This document shows, piece by piece, positions 43,535 through 55,799 of a stretch of DNA of 64,000 bases (position 1 is the first letter of the stretch; each line of letters begins with the position of its first letter). The stretch covers positions 2,442,501 to 2,506,500 of the forward strand of contig JAPTOF010000005.1 in NCBI GenBank assembly GCA_028554755.1, in the 5' to 3' direction. A program made the translations under genes and the position numbers. The notes under the pieces were generated by a model. That model ran no database searches, was not told the DNA's origin, and was given only the letters and a program-made list of their open reading frames with translations. This stretch comes from Cordia subcordata. Lineage: Eukaryota; Streptophyta; Magnoliopsida; Boraginales; Cordiaceae.

Positions 43535-45314
43535 TGGTAATATAGTGTGAGTGTTGGGTCATGTCCACGGGGAGGCTAACTCAGTTTATGGCTCTAAGTG
43601 AAAGTGTGCCCTACACTAGCAACGTGTGGTTTTACCAACTCTTTTTAGGGTTTTGGATTGATTAGAGCTCTAATTTAAACCTAAACTAAGGGAAATAAAA
43701 CCAAGTTAATAGGAATGGTGGCATTAACAAGCTATGGAAGTGAAGATCTACAAGGATTTGGGAGAACTTAGGGGTGATTGCTCATTTGGAATGGATTTGG
43801 CTTCCTAACCTTGTTTTAAGGCTATTGATGGTTTGATTACTATAATGGCGGGCTTAGTTTACTAGACTTACCACATTTAACTATCGGTGCAACCCTATCC
43901 CAACCCCGGGCCAAATTAGAAGTATAGGTTTGTCCTAGCTAACTATGGCTTTTGGATCTAGTTTTAAGTCTCTTGGGTGTTGATTAATGTCCTAATAGAT
44001 AGTTTAACATTTTAGTTATGTTTCAAACTAGAGATTAAGTCCCCCCACTGAAGCTAGTATTAGTGGTACCCTTTTAGCCATGTTTCATGCTAGAGGTGAT
44101 TACCTATTATATTAAAGGCATGAAAAACATAATTAATCAACACAAATATAGTTTCAAGTAGGGCTTATGCCATTAGTATAGATTAAGGCTAAGGTGAGAA
44201 CACTACTATTAGCATCTAAGCACAAATTACACATGCAAACTCATAGAGGCAATTCATCAAACACCTTGACATGTTTAATTTCAAGTCATAGAAATGTAAG
44301 AATAAAGCATGTATATACAACCATAAAAATCTCAAAACAAGTGTTAAAATACTTAACCCATGACAAAAATAGAAATCATCTCTAATCTACAGCTATTGTA
44401 ACAAAGTATTGACAAGAATAAAGAGAAGAATGTAAAACTCCCTCATTATTCTTACTTGCTCTTTACAAATCTTGCTTTAAAACCCTCTAAATCCTTATTT
44501 GATCTTTAAATCCAAGCTTGTTTATTGATGGAATTGATGTGGTATTGAGTGTGTGAGGTGGGTTTTAAGTTGATTTTGGGTTTAGGCAAATGGGTGTGTG
44601 AAAAGGTTGGTGTTCTCCTTAAAAAATTGTTAAAAGATGGCTTAAATAGAGTAGTCATTGCTAAGGCCGAGGGACCAGCCGGTCGACCAGCTTTGTGGCT
44701 AAGTCAACTGACCTAAATTGGCCTAGATTTAGATCTGGCCAGGGGACCTAGCCGGTTGATTGGCCTTGACAGGAGGTCGATCGGTCTTGATAGTAAAATG
44801 TTCATATCTTGCTTGTTTTGGCTTCGATTCGTGCACTATTTTTTCTCATGGCTTCTTATCGCTATGGGGGATCTGCAAATCCATCTTTTGCACCCTAAAA
44901 CATGTCAAAAATTTTTCCATGTCCTTTTTGGTTGTAAGCTCCAAATTTAGCTCCCGTTGCGCTTTTTGCCTTGATCACTCCTTCCTTCGCCCGGCCACTT
45001 CTAGATGCACTTTTCTTCATTCCTTTGCATCCAAAACACCCTTGGATTTGTTCAACACTTCAAACACCCTTAATTAAGCTCCAATTATCTTAAAATCCCT
45101 TAATTAAGCTCCAAGCAAACTTAATTAAACACCCTTAAAACAAACCATAAATGCGCATTAGTATAGCATTTAAGTCTTAACTTCAACTATAAACATGTAA
45201 ACCCTAATATGCATAAGTATGACCTAAATGCTATACTTATACATCAAATGAAGCTCAAAACAACTCAAAACAAGTATATACATACAATACATAAACACAC
45301 AAACAAATACATCA
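43535..45314 (-). repeat. 5' LTR of E
   Basis: 1,780 bp, TGATGTATTTG at 45314 down to the deletion at 43535. Beta cassette at about 44660-44790; TATA-like TATTTAAG (44648-44641). Confidence 0.75.
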
Positions 45315-46257
45315 ATAGAGAAGTGAATTGATCTAAATTATTTGTTAAAGCCTCTACCTTAGCGAGTAAATCTAAAGAAACTCCCATGTCACTAACACCT
45401 CTATTAGCATATCCTTGACTAGACCTATCCATGGCAAAGTTTTGAAAACAATTTTTGGTCATCAACTCCATTTTCTCCTATTCCTCAGTTGGTCTCATAG
45501 TATAAAAGCCACCACCGGAGGCGGCACTGACCATCATCCTATTTTATTCATTTAACCTCGAAAGAAGTACTAGAGTTGGTCATGACTACAATACTTGTAG
45601 TGCAGACACTATCTAAAAAGGTCTTTGAATCTCTCCCAAGCCTCAAGATTCTAGATCATGCCGGGAGAATGTCATAATATTGGTCCTAAGGTCTACTATC
45701 TTACCAATGGGATAGAATTTTTTAAAGAACTTAGATTAAAGCTCGACTCATGAAGTGATGCAACCATTAGGTAAGGAATGCAACCAAGCCCTAGCTTTGT
45801 CCTTAAGAAAGAAACGAAACAATCTTAGACATATGATCTCTTGGGAGACATTGGGGACATGGAGAGTGGAACTCATCTCAACAAAATTACTAATATGCTT
45901 TAGAGGACTCTTATTGCTTCTCTCATAGAAGGAAGGAAGCATGACTAACATGTTATGCTTGATCTCAAAGTTCCTCTCCCCTAAACTCAGAATTTGAATG
46001 GCCAAATTAGGCTCAAAGGCTTCAAGGAGAAAGAATTGCCTAAGAGTAGGCTCCTCAGCTATGAGCGGGTCTGGTCTAAGAGGCTTTTGGCTAAAATGAT
46101 CTTAGAATTGATGCCCATGGTAATCATGAGGTGGAATGGGATTCATTAGGGGAATGGGACGATTAGGAGAATGAATGGGATTAGCCATCTCCTTTAGAAG
46201 ATCTCTTAAATTCCTAAAATGCCTAGTAAGGATTTCCAAGGGATCCTTACTAAGCAT
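45315..46257 (-). pseudogene. gag: Element D gag, N-terminal part
   Basis: Minus strand from ATG at 46257 (MLSKDPL) through LRLFRFFLKDKARAWLHSLPNGCI (ORF 46005-45748) to KVEALTNNLDQF (ORF 45471-45265 reads on into element E). It is cut at 45315 by E and resumes at 40333. Several stops and frameshifts lie between the two ORFs. Confidence 0.75.
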
Positions 46258-46586
46258 GCAAAAATTGTCCTAACTTCAACCACTTCAATTCCCAAAAACT
46301 TCAAAAATCTAAAACTATAGCAAATAAGCCATAATCCTTGAAAGAATACTAAAAACAAAAACAAGAACAACTAATAAAGCTAAACAAGCTAACAAGCTAA
46401 ATACAAAAAATAAACTCAATAGCTCAAAAGAAAACAAAAACAAAGATAGATAAGCATGTACTAAAGTAAGATAATATATACAAGAAGCAAGATAATCAAA
46501 AGCTAAACAAACTATGGAGAAAAGGGGAGAAAAACAAATAGAGCAACTACCAAAGCGCACAAGTAAAGAATGCAAACCACCGTGCC

Positions 46587-46604
46587 CTCCCAGCAAGGGC
46601 GGCA
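46587..46604 (-). other. Decayed tRNA-Asp primer binding site of D
   Basis: Minus strand TGCCGCCCTTGCTGGGAG, 13 of 18 identical to the tRNA-Asp complement, followed on that strand by GGCACGGTGGTTTGCATTC as in C. Confidence 0.65.
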
Positions 46605-46610
46605 AGAACT

Positions 46611-47619
46611 TGATATGTTATTTTGGAGCACAATCCTAAATATCCCACAAGCACATAGGTTGCATGTAGTATGGTGTGTGCTTATGTGGGGTCGAATGTG
46701 TCCTAAGCTATTTATGTCTTAAGGAGCTACGTGTTGGGGTCCTAACTACTATGTTTTTGGTTTTTTGGGATTGAGGGGAGCTTGGAAAAGATAAATCTAA
46801 GCTAAGGACAACAAAATAAAAAGGCAGTGTATATGTGTGATGGGAAAATCAAGCGATCAAAAGGGATGCTTACACATGAAATTGGGGAATAAGGTGATTA
46901 CAACTTGCAAATGGGTGATTACTACTTCTTGTTAGGGTTTGATGGATTAAATTTGGTTGCTCTTATCTAGACTCCTAATTACACCTTAAGCCTCAACACA
47001 ACTCCGTCCTTAGGTGTCGACCCCTAGAGCCATAGCATATGGTCTTTATGACTTAGGGGCAAAGGGCTAGCTAGTTAGGATTCTAGGTGACTTACATTGA
47101 TCAAACCTTAGCGTCTAAACCGTTAGCTGAATCTAAAGCCAAGACCTAGTCTATCTAAGGTTGACTAACCTACTCTAAAACCCATTAGCGGGATTTAAAG
47201 CTAAGGAAGACTCGACCGAGGCTAGCCATTAGTTATGCATCACCAATCATCATCACAAAAAGCGGGTATTAACGTTTAAGCGCAAAGCAAACACATCCAG
47301 GCATAGCTTTCGAGAATATTTTGGAGTATTCTACTACTAAGCACATAGACATACTTAGATTACGCCTTTAAACAATAGCATTCGACATGTAAGCAACAAA
47401 AGCTATTTATGCTATTAAGTATGTTAACACACACATAGACATGCATATAGTCATACCCACTTCATGTAATCACCATACAAACACATAGACAAGCTAGCAT
47501 AATGATTTAGAGATGGTTAATAGCATAATAAACTTTAATATTTATATGAAACTTCATTGAGGCATTTCAAAAAACACATAATGTATGTAAAATGGCCACT
47601 GAAACTCTAAGCACAAAGC

Positions 47620-47654
<35 letters not shown>

Positions 47655-48066
47655 AATCCATTAAGTACCCATTAGAAAAGAATAGTAATCAATCCATAAA
47701 TACAAGAAGAATCACCCTATGTAGCTCTAATCAAACATAATTAGAATTAGGATAAAAGAGAAATACCCTTCTATCCATAGCCAAGCTTTACAATCCATGA
47801 AATATGCCTAAATCCTAGTGTTTGATCCTCTTGGTTCCTTGATTCCAAGTGTTAAATATGTTTAGAAGTGAGTGTGTGAGGTGGTTTTTGGTGGGTTATG
47901 GGTTTAGGGAAATAGGTGTATGAATTGGTTGGTGTTCTCCCTAAAAAATGGCTGTAACGTGGCTTAAATAGAGCTATCAATGCGCAGGGCTGGGGGCCTA
48001 GCCGGTTGATCGAGTTTGGGGCTAAGGCAACCGGTCAAAATGGCCAAGATTTTGATTTGGCTAGAC
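46611..48066 (-). repeat. 5' LTR of D, U3 end truncated
   Basis: Ends (minus) ...ACATATCA at 46611. TATTTAAG at 47970-47963; beta cassette remnants (CCGGTT, CCGGTC) at 47995-48045; truncated at about 48066 where an opposite-strand LTR fragment begins. TA microsatellite at 47621-47655. Confidence 0.7.
47621..47655. repeat. (TA)n microsatellite in D LTR
   Basis: Near-continuous TA repeat with one interruption; same LTR position as in N1 and N3. Confidence 0.9.
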
Positions 48067-49414
48067 ACAATTGCTGCACGATTTAAGCCCTTTTGTAGCC
48101 TATCTTGAGCAAATTTTGATCCCTTTTTCATCTCCCATTCATACACCCACTTCTCACACACAAAACCCTACTTACACCCACCTCTAATACATACACTAAC
48201 ACACATACCCACTTAGAATTAAGTTGATTTTGGAGGATTTAAACATCGTTTGGTGAAGATTTACTCAAGTTTATAAAGAAATAAGTAAGGATAGAAGGAG
48301 AGCTTTCTCAACCCTTTTTCATTCTCTTTTATTCTATGCTTGAGTAGATAGATTAGGGTACCGAAACTTATGCAATGGGATGATTTTTGTAGTCTTTGTT
48401 ATAGGATTTGATTGGCTTATATAGATACATACTTTGTTCTTAATATGAATGGCTTTGCATCATTTCATGTCTATGTATTTGATGTGATGCTTGAATAAGT
48501 TGTATGTATATAGATTGAGCTATATTTGTTATAGAAAATTTCTAATGCTTAGATTATGCATGTCTATGTGTGTGATTATGGATAATATGAAGTGGATGGG
48601 TTAGATTCATGCTCAAATATTGCTATATGTTAATGCTTCAATATATCCAATGGTGTAAATCAAACTTGCTTATGTTTGTATCGTGGATAAGATGTCATAT
48701 TCACAATGCCTTACCTTAGAATATGTAGGACTACTCGTATTAGATACCAATCCACTTTAGTGTCCCTGAAATGACTGTGCTTTAGTTAGGACTAGTTTAG
48801 ACCGAGTCTATTTTAGCTCTAAATCCAGCTAATAAGAGTTCAAATAGTCTTAGTAGAACCTAGGAACCCTAGGTCTTAGCTTTAAATCAAGCTAATGGCT
48901 AGGGTGGGATCATTCTAGGACACCTAAGTAACTCCCTAATCTGTCCTATGGCCTTAGGTACATAAAGATCACGCTATAGCTCTAAGTGTGCACGCTTTGG
49001 GATAGACCCGTACTGAGTCCTAGGATGTAATTAGGATACTAGTTAGTTGCTTAGTTTTAGAAGCCATATTTAGTAAGAAAATATCTCGAATCTCATAAGC
49101 ATTGAGTTAAAGAGTCACCCGGTCATAAGTGTAGACCACTCTGTCACCTTCCCACATGTTTAATCCCTCTAGATTAACTTAGTTCTTATTTTTCCTTTCT
49201 TGCATTCATAGTGTAGTCCTTCATTTCTCTCCTAGCTACCGTTAATCCAAAACACCAAAAATATGTTTAGTCAAGGTTTACTTTTCATCACTTTCTAGGA
49301 CACCAAGCAAAGGATTCACTTCATAACAATAGCCTCCCTTTGGTTTGATACCCATATTAGAACCCCTATGTTGCACGGTCCATGAGATCTTTTAGGGCTT
49401 GCACATTCAAGGGC
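48067..49414 (+). repeat. Plus-strand LTR fragment (leader and U5), 5' part missing
   Basis: Begins just upstream of the transcription start region and runs to the LTR end ...AAGGGCACA. It resembles the 5' LTR fragment of G (54318-55473) and the inverted fragment at 11541-12364. No PBS follows; a minus-strand pol fragment comes next. Confidence 0.6.
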
Positions 49415-50036
49415 ACATTAAACACCTCTACTTGTCTAATAGTTTGTAGATGATAAGGGGTAGCAACCTTATGGGTGACTGAGTATCTTCTCAATAAGGC
49501 CTCAAGTGTCCTATGGCAAAATTGCAAACCACCATTACTAATCAAGACCCTAGGGACTCCAAATCTAGAGAAAATGTTCTCTTTAATGAACTTTACCACC
49601 ACCCTATGATTATTAGTGCCTGTGGGGATAGCCTCAACCTATTTGGACACATAGTCTACAGCTACTAAAATGTATTAGTACCAAAAGAAAGGTGGAAATG
49701 GACCCATGAAATCTATACGCTAAACATAAAATAGCTCACAAGAAAGAATAGGGGATAAAAGTATCATATTTCACCTAGAGATGGACCCAGATTGTTGACA
49801 TCTAATACACTTTTTACATTACTCTTAGGCATTTCTAAAAAGAGTGGGCCAAAATTGTCCACATTGCAAGACCTTTGTGACAGTATTCTTTCCACTAAAA
49901 TGCCGATCCACACCCCTCATCATGACAAATACTTAACACAATCTCAAATTCCTCCTCGAGCAGACATTGGTGAATCACTTGATTCGTGCATACTTTGAAA
50001 AGATAGGGATCTTTCCAACAGAAATTCCTCACTTAC
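49415..50036 (-). pseudogene. D2: integrase fragment of another minus-strand Athila copy
   Basis: Minus strand: zinc-module region (CHDEGCG, about 49920) with several stops, then ORF 49602-49366 (its last part is LTR): [21 protein letters not shown]...KVATPYHLQT.R.VEVFN. It corresponds to B 19230-19840. The second catalytic Asp position reads Asn, as in B. Both ends are cut by LTRs (49414 and 50037). It is not part of D, which has lost this segment. Confidence 0.75.
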
Positions 50037-51833
50037 TGATCGTAAACCTTTAAGAGTGTACCCACAATACATGGGTCGCAGTAGTATAGCGTGTATGAGT
50101 GCGAGGTCGTGTCTACGGGGAGGCTATCTATGTATGTGGCTCTAAGTGAAAATGTGTCCTCCACTAGCTATGCGTGGTCTTACCTACTCTTTTTAGGGTT
50201 TTTGGATTGATTGAAGCTCTAATTTAAACCTAACTAATGGGAATAGTGGTATAAACAAACTATGGAAATGAGGATCTATAAGGGTATGAGAGACCTTAGA
50301 GGTGATTGCTCATTTGGAATGGATTTGGGTTCCTAACCTTGTTTTAAGCCTATTACGGTTCAATTACTCTAATGGCGGTCTTAGTTTACTAGACTTACTA
50401 CATCTAACTATCGGTGCTACCCTATCCCTAACCGGGCCCAATTAAAAGTATAGGTTTCTCCTAGCTAGCTATGGCTTTTGGGTCTAGTTCTATGTCCCTT
50501 TGGTGTTGATTAATGTCCTAATAGGGAGTTTAACCTTTTAGTTATGTTTCAAACTAGAGATTATGTCCCCTACGTTAAGCTAGTGATAGTGGTACCCTTT
50601 TAGCCACGCTTCATGCTAGAGGTGATTACCTACTATAGTAAAGGCATGAAAAATACAATTAATTAACAATAATGTTGTTACAAGTAGAGCTCATGCCTTT
50701 AGCATGGATTAAGGGTAAGATGAGGCCACTATTATTAGCATCTAATCACAAATTACAAATGCAAACTCATAGAGGTAATTCATCAAACACCTTGACATGT
50801 TCAATTTCAAGCCATAAGAATGTAAGAACAAATCATGTATATACAACCATCAAAATCTCTGAACAAGTGTTTAGATCCTTAACCCATTACCAAAATAGAA
50901 ATCATCCCTAATATAGAGCTAATCTAACATAGTATAGACAAGAATAAAGAGAAGAACGTAGAGCTCCTTCATTATCCTTGCTTGCTATTTATAAATCTTG
51001 CTCTAAACCCTACAAATCCTTGATTGATCTTCGAATCCAAGCTTGTTTATGGATAAAATTGATGTGGATTATGAGTGTGAGGTGGGTTAGTGAAGGAATT
51101 AGGGTTTGGTATAAGGGGTATGGAAGAGAGTGAAAGATTATGACTCGTTCTCTTAAAAATGACCAAAAGAGGGCTTATATAGCCAATTTTTCATGACTAC
51201 CGGAACACCTAACTAGTGCACCGGTACCAAGGGACCTCAATTCCACCAAAGGAGGGTTTCTCACTGGTTTTGCCAGCCTAGTGAGCCGGTGCACCGGTTC
51301 TCTGAAGAGCACTCAGCCAGCTTTTCTTGTTTTGCTCCATTCAGCTTTGTTTTGGCTTCGATTTGCGTGCAATTTTTTCTATCGCTTCGTACTGCTTTTG
51401 GGAATCACCCAAGCCATTTTCCTTCATCTTTTGCACCCCATAAACATGTCCAAACTTAGTCCATATCCCCATTGGTTGCAAGCTCCAAATTTGGCTGCCG
51501 TTGCGCTCGATTTTGCCTGGTTAGTCCGTTCTTCGTCCGGGAGCTTGCAAATGCAATCGTCTTGCTTTCTTCTCATCCAAAAAACCTTTGGCTTGGCTTC
51601 ATCACCACATCTTCATCATTTTAAGCTCCATGCATTGTTCTAAATCTCACCTAAAAGACAAGTTAAGTGCACTTTAGTGTAGTGTTTATGCTTTAAGCTC
51701 AACTATAGACATCTAAAGCTTAATATGCTCAAGTATGACATAAATGCTATACTAATACATCTAATAGAGTAAAAAATACCTCAAAATAGATATAGAAATA
51801 AAATGCAAAATCATACACGAAACCAACACATCA
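50037..51833 (-). repeat. 3' LTR of F
   Basis: TGATGTG at 51833 down to ...TTTACGATCA at 50037, 1,797 bp. U5 and distal U3 match E, but the promoter cassette is the alpha type: ACTACCGGAACAC-like sequence and the palindrome CCGGTGCACCGG (51286-51297). Confidence 0.8.
51174..51181 (-). promoter_or_regulatory. TATA box of F LTR
   Basis: Minus strand TATATAAG followed by CCC, identical in setting to N1 and N3. Confidence 0.6.
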
Positions 51834-53230
51834 ACACCCCTAAACCTTTTCCTTGCTTGTCCCCTAGGAGGCCCAATCTTAAGTTTATTTCTAAAGCCGA
51901 TACAAAGGGTTACCAAGGGGATTGACTCATTATCAAGGTTTGTCTAAGAAGCATGAAGGGGGTATTCATATTGTGGAGAGATCCTCAAATCTCTTTGGAT
52001 CCTCCCTCTACTCATAAAGGGCATCGAATCTTATAGGAATTTTCCAAGGAACCAAATCGCCACAAGTCTAGGATTCTAACTTACGCATACGGGAGGTTGA
52101 TATTTCGTGCCCTCCCTCAACTAACATGGCCTTCCCCTAACATGCACAAAGCCTTAAAGACAATAAGAGAGAATAAACAAATACAATGGCTCATAAAAGC
52201 CTTATTCACATATATACAAAGAGGATAACTTGTGCTAAGTTGACATTGTGTCACTTATGCACTTACTCACAAAACTTTTTGGTGCCTTTGGCTTTTTCTC
52301 TTTTCCAATTTTTTCAATTTTTCCACTTCTTTTCTTACCTTTTTGCACCATTTTTGCATTTTTTTAATTTTTTTTTTAATTTTTCATACTTTGCATTGTG
52401 TAACAAAAAGACAAAGAAAAAGAAAGGCTAAGGCACATAAAAAAGAACCAATCAAGAAAGAGGTACTCATATCAACAACCATTTTTCTTCACTTTTGCTA
52501 CCAAGCTATAGGATGGCTATAAGGGGCATTCTTGAAGGTCCTCACTTCCCAAAACTTTCAAGGGCATCTCCTCTAAAGCTTGGTTTTCAATCCACTTTAT
52601 TCACTTCCCAGTATGCAACTCATATTTACCAATCAATTGAGTCAACCACAATAGCCAAAACAACGATCAACCAAGAAGTAAACAACTCCTCATGCATTAA
52701 AATTTGAAAATTTTTCACCATTTTTAAGCACATAATGCACATCTACCTTAGTCAAGCATAAAACAATAAAACCAAACTCCTACACCTACACCCTGAAACC
52801 AAAACTTTCCTTGTCCTCAAGCAAATAAAATAAGGCCACACAATAAGCAATTAGGCATCACAAAGCATGAAAGGGTGGTGGGGATAAGATGGATAAGAGG
52901 GGATAAGTAGAGGGTAGATAGATACAACCTTGTGTAGCATTAAAACGTGCATGGCATGTTTTGATGATTGTGTCCATTAACTTCCTTTGCACCCAATTTC
53001 CACTCAACTCAAAAGATCTACAATGGAAATCAACAAACACAACATTAAAAGCTCACAATGGCAGGTGTAAATGACAAGGCTTTATGTATGGAAAGTAATG
53101 GACATGAGGGAAACCAAAATGAAAAAAAAAAGAAATGAAAAAAAAAATTGTGCTAAGAAAAGAAAAAGTAAAGAACTCATCAATCAAACTCTAACTATCA
53201 AAATCTCTAGGGTGCCTCCTAGTAGCACTG
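51834..53230 (-). other. PPT and 3' UTR of F
   Basis: PPT (51850-51834) next to the LTR with a partly broken hairpin; A/T-rich patch (plus strand T-rich, about 52290-52390); internal hairpin (52825-52806, AGGA loop, one mismatch); conserved block GTGCTACTAGGAGGC (53227-53213). No ORF. Confidence 0.65.
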
Positions 53231-54316
53231 GATTCTACACCCCTAGCTAGGTGGTAATGTTAGGGCCAATAGTGCTTAAGATCCTTGGGCATGTACTGCT
53301 AGATAAGTAAATCAGCACAGGAAAAAGCAAATGGATGCAACACATGAAAAGTGCAATCAACATCACATATCTGACATCTTGAAGATCTAAACTCATGCCC
53401 TAAGAATGTGTACATAGGATTTTGCTAGGCATCCTTAAATAGAAGAAATGGATCAAAAATGTGCATCTTATAGGGTTGGCTATAACAAATGATACAACAA
53501 CACATTCTTCTATGTATAGGTTGAACACTTGAATCTCTTCTCTCAAACTCAACTTACTAGTAACTAACTTAAACTTTAGCGAAATCCAGGAAGAAAATGA
53601 AGCACTATCCTCTATATGATTGGGAATAATGGGCCTAGATAAGGACTTCGAAAGAGAGGAAAGCACACTCAGTGAAAGCTCGGAAGTACTCTCAACTAAG
53701 GAAGGATCTCTGGCAATGGTCTTATTAGATCTAAGAGCAGATGAGAGAATGAAAGAGGTATTCAATTAAGAAAAAGAGATGCCAGAGTTAATCAAAGCAA
53801 TAATCTCTTCAAGCTCACCAATATCATTCAAGGCTAAGAGTGAATCAAAGGACTCCTCGACACAGGAATCAAGAGTATCTATGAAGGAAAGTACATCGCT
53901 TTCTAAGTGAGTCTCACTAAAAGCCTCCAAATTTAACTACTCAATGATCATCTCAAGCACAGCTCTATCTTCTAAAGATAAGAGAGAATCATGGGGATCA
54001 TTATCACTAGAAGCCACAGACTTTATGAAGAAATAATTCTCCTCATTACTAGCTCTATCCTTAGTGGCGAAGCGGCACCTCTAACCTTTGCCTTCAAATT
54101 CCCAAACGTGAACTCAATGATCCCTGTCCTACAATGAATCACTGCATCGACAGTAGCAAAAAATGGTCTCCCTAAAAGGACAGGTGTCATATTCCTAGCG
54201 TTATGACCTAGATGCATGTCTAGAACAATGAAATCCATAGGATAGTAAAATTCTCCAACTTTAACCATGACATCTTCAACTATCCCTCGAGATCTTCTCT
54301 CATTCCTATCAACCAA
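53231..54316 (-). pseudogene. F ORF: protease C-terminus and acidic Ser-rich extension
   Basis: Minus strand ORF 54316-54023 reads RSRGIVEDVMVKVGEFYYPMD, NMTPVLLGRPFFATVDAVIHC: the protease C-terminal half. The active site would lie just beyond the break at 54316. Next come Glu/Asp/Ser/Leu-rich stretches with scattered stops (54020-53766) and ORF 53765-53400 (Ser-rich, then hydrophobic). No RT motif. It ends near the 3' UTR block like N1. Confidence 0.6.
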
Positions 54317-54317
54317 C

Positions 54318-55473
54318 TTTCATTCTCTTTTATTATATGCTTGAGTAGATAGATTAGTGTGACTAAACTAGTGTAATAGGATGATTTTTGTATTGTTTGT
54401 TATGGTATTTGATTGTCTTATATATATACATACTTTGTTCATTTTGAGAAGCTTTATATCATTTCATGTCCATGTGTTTGATGTAATGCTTGAATGAGTT
54501 ATATGCATATAGATTGAGTTGTATTTGCTATGGAACACTTCTAATCCTTAGATTATGCATGTCTGTACGTGTGATTATGGATAATATGAAGTGGGTTGGC
54601 TCTATTCATGTCTATGTGAGTAGTAAACATGCCTTATAGTGAATACATGCTCAATTAATGCTACATGTTAATGCTTGAATGCTTCAAATGGCATAATACA
54701 AACTTCCGTGTGTTTGTACCGTGAATAGGATGTCATATTCAGAATGCCTTACCTTAGATTACGTAGGACTGTGCCTATTGTATACCAATCCACTTTTGTG
54801 TCCCTAGATTGACAGTCCATAAGTTAGGACTAGTTTAGACCGAGTCCTTTTTAGCTTTAAATGTAGCTAATAGGAGTTCAGATAGGCTTAGTCAACCCTA
54901 TAAACCTTTGGTCTTAGCTTTAAATCTAGCTAATGGTTTAGGAACTAGGGTGGGATTGTTCAAGGACACCTAAGTAACTCTTTAGTCCCTTTTATGGCCT
55001 TAGATACATAAGGACCACACCAAAGTTTTAAGTGTGCACGCTTAGGGATAGACTTGTACCAAGTCATAAAGTGTAATTGGGGTACTAGTTAGTTTCAAAT
55101 TATTAGAAGCTATATTTAGTAAGCCAATACCTCGATTCCTATAACATTAAGTTGAAGAGTCACCTGTTCACAAGTGTACGTCACCCTATCACCTTCCCAT
55201 AGTTTAATCCCTCTAGATTAGCTTAATTCTTACTTTTCCTTTCTAGTATCTATAGTATAGTCCTTTCATTTCCCTTCTAGCTCCAGTTAATCTAAAGCAC
55301 CAAAAATATGTTTAGTCTAGGTTTTCCTTTTGGCACTTTCTAAGACACCAAGCATAGGATGCACTTCACAACAATAGCCTTCCTATGATTCGACACCCAC
55401 ATTAATACCCTTATATTGCATGATTTGTACACTTGCAGGACGTTTTAGGATTTGTACCTTTAAAGGCACATCA
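54318..55473 (+). repeat. 5' LTR of G, U3 and TATA lost
   Basis: Starts within the leader (TTTCATTCTCTTTTATT) and runs to ...GGCACATCA. Same subfamily as 48067-49414. Confidence 0.7.
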
Positions 55474-55479
55474 AGTTCT

Positions 55480-55497
55480 TGGCGTCGTTGCTAGGGA
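55480..55497 (+). other. tRNA-Asp primer binding site of G
   Basis: TGGCGTCGTTGCTAGGGA, 15 of 18; all differences are C-to-T or G-to-A. Confidence 0.8.
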
Positions 55498-55799
55498 GGC
55501 ACGGTGGTTTGCATTATTTGTTTGTGTGTTTTGGTAGTTGCTTTATTTGTTTTCCGTGCTTTTCTTTATAGTTTGTTTAGTTTTTGCTTCTCTTGCTTCT
55601 TGTTTATATTATCTTACTTTGGTACTTGCTTACCTATCTTTATTTTTGTTTCCTTTCTAACTTTGAGTTTCTTTTCTATATTTCAGCTTGTTAGCTTGTT
55701 TAGCTTTATTAATTGTTCTTGTTTTTGTTTTTAGTAGTCTTTCTAGGATTGTGGTTTATTTGCTATAGTTTTAGGTTTGTTGAAGTTTTTGGGGGTTAA

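Larger units (their letters stand above)
40334..45314 (-). mobile_element. Element E: gag-only LTR retrotransposon, minus strand
   Basis: 5' LTR 45314 to 43535, remnant PBS (43534-43518), gag (43249-42350), about 450 bp of 3' UTR, hairpin and PPT (41937-41900), 3' LTR 41899 to 40334. The 5-bp flanks ACAGA (40329-40333) and ATAGA (45315-45319) suggest a target duplication with one change. It interrupts the gag of D. There is no protease or pol at all. The LTRs differ visibly, so it is older than C. The layout fits the class called TR-GAG (terminal repeats with a gag domain); mobilisation in trans is inferred. Confidence 0.75.
26406..48066 (-). mobile_element. Element D: old minus-strand Athila copy, split by C and E
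   Basis: On the minus strand: 5' LTR (48066 to 46611), PBS (46604-46587), gag (46257 down to 45315, resuming 40333), protease (39612 to 39210, resuming 30330), RT, RNase H, integrase C-terminus and 3' UTR down to 26406. C and E lie inside it with matching target duplications. Its 3' LTR is missing and the U3 end of its 5' LTR is truncated at 48066. The integrase zinc module and core have been deleted. Stops are frequent. Confidence 0.8.
50037..54316 (-). mobile_element. Element F: pol-less Athila-like element, 5' part missing
   Basis: Minus strand: protease C-terminus, an acidic ORF region, conserved 3' UTR block, internal hairpin, PPT and 3' LTR (51833 to 50037). No RT, RNase H or integrase lies between protease and UTR. 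The last 130 bp before the block (rc of about 53231-53350) align with the same stretch of N1, so F and N1 look like one lineage. The 5' half is lost at 54316, joined to the truncated LTR of G at a short CAACC match. Confidence 0.7.

Noticed and set aside
11541..48066. A single large inversion between the two head-on LTR junctions (11541 and 48066).
   Set aside because: Undoing such an inversion does not rebuild continuous LTRs: both joins would duplicate leader and U3 parts. Independent truncations fit better.
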